Shown: positions 7,985-15,026 of the stretch, one piece after another
How the letters are laid out: every line of letters starts with the position of its first letter
Position numbering within the stretch: position 1 is the first letter of the stretch
Origin: an uncultured Bacilli bacterium
GTDB taxonomy: Bacteria > Bacillota_I > Bacilli_A > RF39 > UBA660
Reading direction: 5' to 3'
Assembly: GCA_934098555.1 (NCBI GenBank)
Contig: CAKOOQ010000007.1
Coordinates: forward strand, 1 to 41,285
Length of the DNA: 41,285 nucleotides
The notes under the pieces: model-generated
Seen by the model: the letters and a program-made list of their open reading frames with translations, nothing else
The model's database searches: none
What the model was told of the DNA's origin: nothing
Translations under genes and position numbers: made by a program

Positions 7985-10900
7985 ATGATTGAAGTAAATA
8001 ACTTTAAAGGTTTAAAAATAGGTCTTGCGAGTCCTGAGCAAATTCGTTCTTGGTCTTATGGAGAAGTTAAAAAACCTGAGACAATTAACTATCGAACTTT
8101 AAAACCTGAAAGAGACGGTTTATTCTGTGAGAAAATATTTGGCCCAACCAAAGATTATGAATGTTCTTGTGGAAAATATAAACGACTTCGTTATAAAAAT
8201 GTGGTTTGTGACCGGTGTGGTGTCGAAGTAACGAAATCAAAAGTACGTCGTGAAAGGATGGGGCATATTGAACTTGCCTCTCCTTGTAGCCACATTTGGT
8301 TTTTCAAAGGCGTTCCTTCAAAAATGGGTCTTGTCTTAGACATGAGTCCAAGAGATTTGGAAGAAGTTTTATACTTTGTTTCTTATGTCGTTTTAGATCC
8401 AGGAAGTGCTCCTCTTGGCAAAAAACAAACTTTATCGGATAAAGAGTATCGTGCTTACTATGAAAAATATGGTAATAGTTTCAAAGTAGGTATGGGTGCA
8501 GAAGCTATCAAAGCACTTTTAAAAGAAGTGGATGTTGATAAAGAAGTGGCATCTTTAAGAGCAGAATTAGAAAGTGCTACCGGTCAAAAACGTATTCGTC
8601 TTGTAAAAAGATTAGATTGTTTAGTGGCCTTCCAAGAAAGTGGTAACCGTCCTGAATGGATGATTTTGGATGTTATTCCTGTTATTCCACCAGAACTTCG
8701 ACCAATGATTCAATTAGATGGTGGCAGATTTGCGACAAGTGATTTAAATGATTTATATCGTCGTATTATTAACCGTAATAATCGTTTAAAAAAACTTTTA
8801 GAATTAGGTGCTCCAACCATTATTGTTCAAAATGAAAAACGTATGCTTCAAGAAGCCGTTGATAGTCTATTTGATAATGGCCGTCGTGGTAGAAGTGTAT
8901 CAGGAGCAGGAAATCGTCCATTAAAGAGTTTATCTAGTATGTTAAAAGGTAAACAAGGTCGTTTCCGTCAAAACTTACTTGGTAAACGTGTTGACTATTC
9001 TGGTCGTAGTGTTATCGTTGTTGGACCAAACCTTAAAATGTATCAATGTGGTATTCCAAAAGATATGGCATTGGAACTATTTAAGCCACATGTTATTAAT
9101 GGTTTAGTAGAACGTGGTCTTGCTCATAATATTAAAGGTGCCAAGAAATTAATTGATACGAAAAATGACTGCGTTTGGGATGTTGTTGAAGATGTTATTA
9201 CCGAACATCCTGTTATGTTAAACCGTGCCCCAACCCTTCATAGATTAGGTATTCAAGCTTTTGAACCTAAACTTGTTGGTGGCAAAGCGATTCGTTTACA
9301 TCCCCTTGTTTGTACGGGATTTAACGCCGATTTCGACGGTGACCAAATGGCTGTTCACGTACCATTATCAGAAGAAGCAAAAGCGGAAGCCAGACTTCTT
9401 ATGTTAGGTGCACAAAATATTTTAAATCCAAAAGATGGAAAACCAATTGTTACCCCATCTCAAGATATGGTTTTAGGTAACTGCTATTTAACCCAAGAAA
9501 AAGCAGGCGAAGAACATGAAGGTAAAGTTTATAAAGATCCAGATGAAGTAGAAATGGCTTATGCAAGACATGAGATTACGCTTCATACGCGTATTGCATT
9601 ACCAGCTAAATCATTCAAACATAAATTATTTACAGAAGAACAAATGGATAAATATTTAGTTACGACTTGTGGTAAAATCAAATTCAATAATATTTTACCG
9701 GATAGTTATCCATTCATAAGTGAAGCTTCTAAAGAAAACATTGAAGGAATAACTCCTAACAAGTTCTTCCTAGAAATGGGAACCAATATCCCAGAAGCTA
9801 TCAAAGCAATGCCTTTAACAAAGCCATTTGTTAAAAAAGATTTAAGTAAAATTATTGCCCAAGTCTTTAAACGTTATCATACAACAGAAACAAGTATTTT
9901 CCTTGATAAGTTGAAAGATTTAGGATTTAAATATTCTACGATTGCGGGTATTACCGTTTCAGCGGATGATATTATTCCTTCTAAACAAAAAGGACAAATC
10001 ATTGAAGAATCTAAAGCCTTAGTAGATAAAGTGAATAAACAATTTAAACGTGGTATGATTACCGATGAAGAACGATATAATACGGTTATTGATATTTGGA
10101 GTAAGGCTAATGATAAAATCAAAGCTGAATTAAAAGAAATGGCTGATGGTGACTACGATAATCCATTATTTATGATGATGAACTCTGGTGCTCGTGGATC
10201 TTTATCAAACTTTGCTCAGTTAGCTGGTATGCGTGGTTTAATGGCTAAACCAGATGGTTCTACCATTGAAATTCCTGTTATGTCAAACTTCTCAGAAGGT
10301 CTAACCGTATCAGAATTCTTCTTATCAAGTCATGGCTCAAGAAAAGGTAACGTTGATACCGCTTTACGTACTGCAGACTCTGGTTACTTAACTCGTCGTT
10401 TAGTCGAAGTTGTTCAAGATATCATTGTTAAAGAACATGACTGTGGTTCTATTCAAGGTGTCGAAGTTAAAGACTTATTAAACGATAAAGATGGTAGTGT
10501 TATTGAATCCCTTGCCGAACGTATTTTAGGTCGTTATAGTGCTCAAAAAATTATTAATCCAGAAACAAAAGAGGTTATTTGTGAAAAAGGTGCTTTAATC
10601 ACAGAAAATATGGTTAAGAAAATTACCGCTGCTGGTATCAAATCTGTGGAAATCAGAAGTATTCTAACATGTAAAACCCAAAATGGTGTTTGTCAAAAAT
10701 GTTATGGTCTTAACCTTGCAACAGGTAACCTTGTTGAAACAGGTGAAGCGGTTGGTATTATGGCGGCTCAATCTATTGGTGAACCAGGTACTCAGCTTAC
10801 CATGCGTACCTTCCACTCAGGTGGTGTTGCCGGAGACGATATCACACAAGGTCTTCCTCGTGTTGAAGAATTGTTTGAAGCTCGTAATCCAAAAGGTAAA

Positions 10901-11674
10901 GCAACTATTTCTGAAATTAACGGTAAAGTTACCGTTATTACAGAAGATAATGGTAAACATAAAATTATCGTGGAAAATGATGTTGAAGCTCGTGAACATG
11001 TGACAAACTACAACATGAAAGTTCGTGTTAATGTAGGTGATGTGGTTAAAGCAGGCGATAAATTAACGGAAGGTGTTATTTCACCTAAAGAATTACTTGC
11101 TGTTACAAATCCAATTACCGCTCAAGAATATATCTTAAAAGAAATTCAAAGCGTTTACAAATTACAAGGTGTTGACGTTAATGATAAACATATTGAAATT
11201 ATTGTTAAACGTATGATTAACAAAGTAAGAATTGTAGATCCTGGTGATACGGATTTAGTAGAAGGTTTGAGTGTATCCTTAAAAGAATTTACGGATGCGA
11301 ATAAACCTGTAATCTTAAGAGGTGGTGTTCCTGCCAAAGGAAGACCAATCATGCTTGGTATCACAAAGAGTTCTTTACAAACGGATTCCTTCTTATCTGC
11401 TGCCTCTTTCCAAGAAACAACTCGTGTTTTAACTGATGCGGCGATAAAAGGCTCAACCGATTACTTAAGAGGCTTAAAAGAAAATGTCATTATTGGTAAA
11501 CTTATTCCAGCTGGAACAGGTGCTAAAGAATACAGTGACATTGAACTTGTTCTTCAAAAACAATTTATGGATGATGAAGCAAGTGAAGTTTTAGAAGAAA
11601 ATCTTATGAGTGATGATATGGATGATGAAGTAGAAGAACCAACAAAAGAAATAGAAGAAAGTACAGAAGAATAA
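7985..11674 (+). CDS. rpoC: DNA-directed RNA polymerase subunit beta'
   Basis: A 1229-aa beta' subunit carrying the catalytic Mg site NADFDGDQ (447-454). The N-terminal zinc finger uses C60, C62, C75 and C78. The second zinc site is C820, C896, C903 and C906. The trigger-loop region (AAQSIGEPGTQLTMRTFHSGG) and the bridge-helix region are intact. ATG 7985 follows GGAGGG two bases after the rpoB stop, so the two genes are translationally close and form one operon. The C-terminus ends in an acidic tail of about 35 residues, echoing RpoB. A strong terminator overlaps its 3' end, so no further gene shares the transcript. Confidence 0.99.
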   Translation: MIEVNNFKGLKIGLASPEQIRSWSYGEVKKPETINYRTLKPERDGLFCEKIFGPTKDYECSCGKYKRLRYKNVVCDRCGVEVTKSKVRRERMGHIELASPCSHIWFFKGVPSKMGLVLDMSPRDLEEVLYFVSYVVLDPGSAPLGKKQTLSDKEYRAYYEKYGNSFKVGMGAEAIKALLKEVDVDKEVASLRAELESATGQKRIRLVKRLDCLVAFQESGNRPEWMILDVIPVIPPELRPMIQLDGGRFATSDLNDLYRRIINRNNRLKKLLELGAPTIIVQNEKRMLQEAVDSLFDNGRRGRSVSGAGNRPLKSLSSMLKGKQGRFRQNLLGKRVDYSGRSVIVVGPNLKMYQCGIPKDMALELFKPHVINGLVERGLAHNIKGAKKLIDTKNDCVWDVVEDVITEHPVMLNRAPTLHRLGIQAFEPKLVGGKAIRLHPLVCTGFNADFDGDQMAVHVPLSEEAKAEARLLMLGAQNILNPKDGKPIVTPSQDMVLGNCYLTQEKAGEEHEGKVYKDPDEVEMAYARHEITLHTRIALPAKSFKHKLFTEEQMDKYLVTTCGKIKFNNILPDSYPFISEASKENIEGITPNKFFLEMGTNIPEAIKAMPLTKPFVKKDLSKIIAQVFKRYHTTETSIFLDKLKDLGFKYSTIAGITVSADDIIPSKQKGQIIEESKALVDKVNKQFKRGMITDEERYNTVIDIWSKANDKIKAELKEMADGDYDNPLFMMMNSGARGSLSNFAQLAGMRGLMAKPDGSTIEIPVMSNFSEGLTVSEFFLSSHGSRKGNVDTALRTADSGYLTRRLVEVVQDIIVKEHDCGSIQGVEVKDLLNDKDGSVIESLAERILGRYSAQKIINPETKEVICEKGALITENMVKKITAAGIKSVEIRSILTCKTQNGVCQKCYGLNLATGNLVETGEAVGIMAAQSIGEPGTQLTMRTFHSGGVAGDDITQGLPRVEELFEARNPKGKATISEINGKVTVITEDNGKHKIIVENDVEAREHVTNYNMKVRVNVGDVVKAGDKLTEGVISPKELLAVTNPITAQEYILKEIQSVYKLQGVDVNDKHIEIIVKRMINKVRIVDPGDTDLVEGLSVSLKEFTDANKPVILRGGVPAKGRPIMLGITKSSLQTDSFLSAASFQETTRVLTDAAIKGSTDYLRGLKENVIIGKLIPAGTGAKEYSDIELVLQKQFMDDEASEVLEENLMSDDMDDEVEEPTKEIEESTEE

Positions 11675-11693
11675 ACCTGTACTTTTTTTATTT
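11658..11693 (+). terminator. Terminator of the rpoBC operon
   Basis: AAAGTACAG (11658-11666) pairs perfectly with CTGTACTTT (11677-11685), followed by T residues. The 5' arm is inside the last codons of rpoC. Confidence 0.85.
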
Positions 11694-11730
11694 GCTAATT
11701 TGTAATAACTAGAGTTTAAAAAAATACATT

Positions 11731-11768
11731 AGTAAGGGAGGCATCCTTTTTATGAAAACACCCTTACT
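11731..11768 (+). promoter_or_regulatory. Inverted repeat enclosing the ribosome site and start codon
   Basis: AGTAAGGG (11731-11738) is a perfect reverse complement of CCCTTACT (11761-11768). The 22-base loop holds the rest of the AGGGAGG ribosome site and ATG 11752. The stem would occlude part of the Shine-Dalgarno sequence, so it could lower or regulate translation. Confidence 0.4.
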
Positions 11769-12285
11769 TTATCAGTTAAGTGAGTTTGACTGTGGTCCCA
11801 TTACTCTTTATAACGCTTTAAAATATTTATTTGATCGAGACGAAATACCTTATGAAGTTATTAAAGAAATAATGAGTGTTGCCTTAGATGAAAAAGAAAA
11901 AGGAACAAGTAAAGAAGCCATGAATAAAGCTTCACTTTCCCTAAAAAAGTATCTACCTTTAGATATTTTGGTTTATGAAGGAAAGATGGTAACACCAGAA
12001 ATAATTAAAGAAAAAAATAATTCTCATACTGTTTTTATTTTAAGAACGAAACTGTGTTGTGAACATTATGTTTTAATTACAGACTTTAAGAAGGACTATT
12101 ATCTCTGGGATTCCTATTATCTTAATCATAAAATTTATCAAAAGAATTCTATCAAAATTTATTTAAAGAAACCAACATATAATCGTCTTATTTCTAAAGA
12201 TTATTTTGAAAGCTCTTTCTTTGCTGATTTTACTTTAGGGCCTATTTCTAAAAGGCAATTAGTGGTAATTAAAAGGCTATGTTAA
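11752..12285 (+). CDS. C39-like papain-fold cysteine peptidase
   Basis: A 177-aa soluble protein. The N-terminal FDCGP motif holds a likely catalytic Cys14, followed by EHYVLI with His105 and YLWDSYY with Asp120. This Cys-His-Asp order and spacing match the C39-like peptidase fold. C39 domains of ABC transporters remove double-glycine leaders from peptides; stand-alone C39-like proteins are mostly uncharacterised. No signal peptide or membrane segment is seen, and no substrate peptide or transporter gene is next to it. The start is supported by AGGGAGG at 11735-11741, which sits in a possible hairpin. No clear promoter was found, but the rpoC terminator lies between it and rpoC. Substrate unknown. 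Confidence 0.7.
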   Translation: MKTPLLYQLSEFDCGPITLYNALKYLFDRDEIPYEVIKEIMSVALDEKEKGTSKEAMNKASLSLKKYLPLDILVYEGKMVTPEIIKEKNNSHTVFILRTKLCCEHYVLITDFKKDYYLWDSYYLNHKIYQKNSIKIYLKKPTYNRLISKDYFESSFFADFTLGPISKRQLVVIKRLC

Positions 12286-12489
12286 TTGGTTATCATCATA
12301 AACACATTGCTAAAAGAAAAATTTATAGGGGATTGTTTTATTGCTAAAAAATACAGAAGTAATAATTAAAGGCACATAGAAAATTAGGTAGGGTTTTAAA
12401 AGATAATAAGTTAACAACTTTTCGTTTTAGGATATAAAAATATGTGTGATTTGTTTTGTATTGCTAGGATGAAAAAAATGTTTTTACAA

Positions 12490-12720
12490 TAAAGACGAGT
12501 ACTAAAGGTAGTAAGGTTTTAAGGTATCCTATTGATTTTAACGCATGAGATGAGATGATATTTAGCGTTTACGCCAATACAATTTATTGAACTTCCCCAC
12601 AAGTTATTATGATAAATCTGCTCATGAAATCTTTAAGTGTTGTTGGTTCTATAAATGACTCAAATACCATTAGTGGTAAGCTAAGTCATCTTTTTGTTAT
12701 AAGTGAAGATTAAAAAACAT
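12490..12720 (+). pseudogene. Possible frameshifted remnant, perhaps of an Rpn-type gene
   Basis: Pieces that read like protein occur in successive frames: KVLRYPIDFNA then DEMIFSVYANTI in one frame, IQFIELPHK in another, and SYYDKSAHEIFKCCWFYK in a third, all broken by stops. An F-I-E-L-P string followed by a K-W/Y-rich helix recalls the C-terminal half of Rpn/PDDEXK_2 proteins, the family seen at 1-171. The assignment is by eye from short strings and could be wrong. Confidence 0.25.
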
Positions 12721-12742
12721 CATTTACTCTCTAGGTAAAGCA

Positions 12743-12751
12743 TGATAAAAT
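12743..12751 (+). promoter_or_regulatory. Extended -10 promoter candidate for the sigma factor gene
   Basis: TGATAAAAT matches an extended -10 box (TGN plus TAAAAT) 37 bases before the start codon. No convincing -35 box. Confidence 0.4.
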
Positions 12752-12787
12752 AAAGGTCACGTTGGTTTAGATGACAGGGGAGGAAAT

Positions 12788-14806
12788 ATGGAACAAAAAA
12801 AGATGAGTCTGGAACAAATTTTTGCAACTCAAAAAAAAATAATCGATGATATATATGAAAATTATTTATATCTTAACCTTTCTAAAGAAGAGTATTACTT
12901 GGAAGTTAAAAAAATGCTTTTAGCGTCTTTGAAAGAACAAGTCTCTTCTTATGAAGAATATTTAAATACAAAAATTTCTGCTTATATGTTAGAAAAAAGT
13001 AAAAAACTTATTCAAGAAGATGCCTTTTATATCATAAATCGGTATATTACCTTTGAGTTTAGAAAAACAAAAAGTTATCGTGATGCCATGGCTAAATTTA
13101 ATAAACTAAATGCCTTTTTAGAAAAGGTGGAATACGAACCTACACTTGATGTTGTAGATAGGTTGCTTAATGAATCAATTCTTTTTAATAAGATGACAGG
13201 ATCTATCTATCGCCATTATTATACCGAAATAAAAGAGGTGGGCGTGACGCATCTTTTTAAAAATAAACTGCTTTGTCTAGCTCTTAACGATTACACGGTT
13301 TATAATGCGAAAGAAGACCTTAGAGGTAACTTAGATTTTGAGAGTATAGATGTTTATATGAAGGAAATAGGAGATATTCCTTTGCTTACAAAAGCGGAAG
13401 AAGAAAGTCTTATGGCTCGTATTAAAGAACATGATCTTGAAGCCCGCAATGAGTTTGTCAAAAGAAATTTAAAACTAGTTGTCAGTGTGGCAAGAAACTA
13501 TACGAACTTAGGGCTATCTCTAGAGGATTTGATTCAAGAAGGTAATATGGGTTTAATAAATGCAACCGAAAAATATGACATTTCTAAAGGATTTCGTTTT
13601 TCGGTCTATGCTGTGTATTGGATAAAGCAAGCCATTATACGGGCCTTAAATAATAAGATAAGAAATATTCGTTTGCCGGTTTATATGTGCAATCGTTTAG
13701 AAAAATTTAAAAAAGTTTTCCAAGATTTAGAAGTGAAATTAAATAGAGAACCTTCTGTTGCCGAACTGGCCAATGAAATGCATTTATCTATAAAAGATAT
13801 TAAAGAATTAATTCGTCTTACGAGTGACACCATAAGCACAAATCGCAAGATGGGTAACGATGAAGGGGCTGAGTTTGAAACCATTATTGCTTCTAATGAT
13901 GCCTTAACAGAAGATAAAGTCATTGAGGAACTTTTTAAAAAGGATATGCAAAGTCTTCTAGAGGCTCCTTTTTTCACCGAAAATGAACGAAAAGTTTTAA
14001 TTCTCCGGTTTGGTTTTATCCATGATAAAATTTATTCTTATGTGGAAATAAGTAAAATGTTTCATGTAACCTTTGAAAGAATTCGCCAAATTGAAGCGAA
14101 TGCTTTAAGAAAAATTCGTAATTCTCCTTACCTCAAATCTTTAGCCTCTTATATGCCTTATCCGGAAGATGCCTTACAAAAAGCTTATAAGTTGAAAGAA
14201 GAAAACATCAAGAAAAATAAAAAAGGAAAAGAAACATCCCTTTCTAAAATAGAGGAGCATTATTTCTATTCTAATTTTCCAAACTATACTAAAGAACAAA
14301 TCGATGAAGCAACAAACAAACTTTCTTCAAAAGAACAAAACTTACTTTTTTTAGGTTATGGTCCTACCTTTGAAAATGCTCTTTCTCCATCTTTAAATAC
14401 GCGTTCTAGAAATAAAATTATAAAAGACATTGAACCTAAAATAGAGAAAACTTTAAGAGAGTTAAATCATCCTTATAGTTCTAAAACCCTTTATTTAGAT
14501 TCCCCTTTTTTAAACGCTTCTGCCAAAACTCTTTATCTTAAAAGTAAAAAGCTTTTAACGATTAATAATCTTTTAGAAATGCCAATTATAGAAAAAATGA
14601 GTGAAACCTTTACTTTAGAAGAAGCTATGATAGTGGCTTTAAAATTTGGCTATATTAATAATCAAAAGTTTTTAACTTCTGATATTGCTAAATTTTTAGG
14701 TATGACACCCGATGAAGTAGGTAATGTCTTAAAAAAGGTAACAACTTTATATCCCAAAAATATCAAAACATACACGGAAGAAGCTAAACTTATTCGTTAT
14801 AAGTAG
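12788..14806 (+). CDS. Atypical long sigma-70 family factor with extra C-terminal region-4-like modules
   Basis: A 672-aa sigma-70 relative, a subunit that directs RNA polymerase to promoters. Residues 1-180 are a helical extension I do not recognise. Regions 1.2-2 begin near 183 (IDVYMKEIGDIPLLT) and include LEDLIQEGNMGL and GFRFSVYAVYWIKQA. Region 3 follows RLPVYM. Region 4 is about 397-448 (ENERKVLILRFGF...ERIRQIE). The roughly 220 residues after that are extra. They hold a second region-4-like segment (607-655: LEEAMIVALKFGYIN...IAKFLGMTPDEV) and a weaker one (512-556). In the -10 recognition helix, the residue equivalent to E. coli W433 is Tyr277 and T440 is Ile284, while W434 and Q437 are kept (278, 281). 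Start supported by GGGGAGG. Probably an alternative sigma factor, since this window's promoters look classical. Confidence 0.85.
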   Translation: MEQKKMSLEQIFATQKKIIDDIYENYLYLNLSKEEYYLEVKKMLLASLKEQVSSYEEYLNTKISAYMLEKSKKLIQEDAFYIINRYITFEFRKTKSYRDAMAKFNKLNAFLEKVEYEPTLDVVDRLLNESILFNKMTGSIYRHYYTEIKEVGVTHLFKNKLLCLALNDYTVYNAKEDLRGNLDFESIDVYMKEIGDIPLLTKAEEESLMARIKEHDLEARNEFVKRNLKLVVSVARNYTNLGLSLEDLIQEGNMGLINATEKYDISKGFRFSVYAVYWIKQAIIRALNNKIRNIRLPVYMCNRLEKFKKVFQDLEVKLNREPSVAELANEMHLSIKDIKELIRLTSDTISTNRKMGNDEGAEFETIIASNDALTEDKVIEELFKKDMQSLLEAPFFTENERKVLILRFGFIHDKIYSYVEISKMFHVTFERIRQIEANALRKIRNSPYLKSLASYMPYPEDALQKAYKLKEENIKKNKKGKETSLSKIEEHYFYSNFPNYTKEQIDEATNKLSSKEQNLLFLGYGPTFENALSPSLNTRSRNKIIKDIEPKIEKTLRELNHPYSSKTLYLDSPFLNASAKTLYLKSKKLLTINNLLEMPIIEKMSETFTLEEAMIVALKFGYINNQKFLTSDIAKFLGMTPDEVGNVLKKVTTLYPKNIKTYTEEAKLIRYK

Positions 14807-14819
14807 GCTTCTTTTTTTA
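14780..14819 (+). terminator. Terminator overlapping the 3' end of the sigma factor gene
   Basis: GAAGCTAAACTTAT (14780-14793) pairs with ATAAGTAGGCTTC (14799-14811), with a small mismatch, followed by TTTTTTT at 14812-14818. Confidence 0.7.
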
Positions 14820-14948
14820 GTAAGAAAAGCTTCAAAATTTAAAAAGGATAACTTTTCTATTGTAATTAAATTAATATGAAAAAAAGTAAATTCCATTCCT
14901 TAAATTTTGAAGGTGAAATTTAGTTTTACCGTACAGGATCAGATATAT

Positions 14949-14991
14949 CTCTATTATTAGCACTCCGTATTGACAAGTGCTAATAATAGAG
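14949..14991 (+). promoter_or_regulatory. CIRCE operator (HrcA repressor site)
   Basis: TTAGCACTC (14957-14965), nine bases, then AAGTGCTAA (14975-14983). This is one base off the CIRCE consensus (TTAGCACTC-N9-GAGTGCTAA). The perfect inverted repeat is longer than CIRCE: 16-base arms CTCTATTATTAGCACT and AGTGCTAATAATAGAG with an 11-base gap. It overlaps the -35 box of the clpB promoter, so HrcA binding should block it until heat shock. Confidence 0.9.
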
Positions 14992-14998
14992 GTATAAT
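14970..14998 (+). promoter_or_regulatory. Consensus promoter of clpB, embedded in CIRCE
   Basis: TTGACA at 14970-14975, exactly 17 bp, TATAAT at 14993-14998. Both boxes are perfect consensus, as expected for a gene kept off by a repressor. Confidence 0.9.
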
Positions 14999-15026
14999 AA
15001 TAATGTTTAAAAAGGAGGGATAAAAT

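Larger units (their letters stand above)
12286..12787. other. Long intergenic region, apparently decayed sequence
   Basis: About 500 bases without an intact gene. TTGCTA recurs at about 12308, 12340 and 12461. All frames are broken by stops. The part from about 12490 to 12720 gives protein-like pieces in alternating frames. A 34-codon frame at 12609-12713 lacks a ribosome site. Near the end, TGATAAAAT at 12743-12751 can serve the sigma factor gene. Confidence 0.5.

Noticed and set aside
10683..11003. 106-codon frame inside rpoC in another frame
   Set aside because: It is a shadow of conserved rpoC sequence, with no ribosome site and low-complexity composition.
12609..12713. 34-codon frame that could be a small peptide gene
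   Set aside because: No ribosome site, no recognisable features, and it lies in decayed sequence with competing frames.
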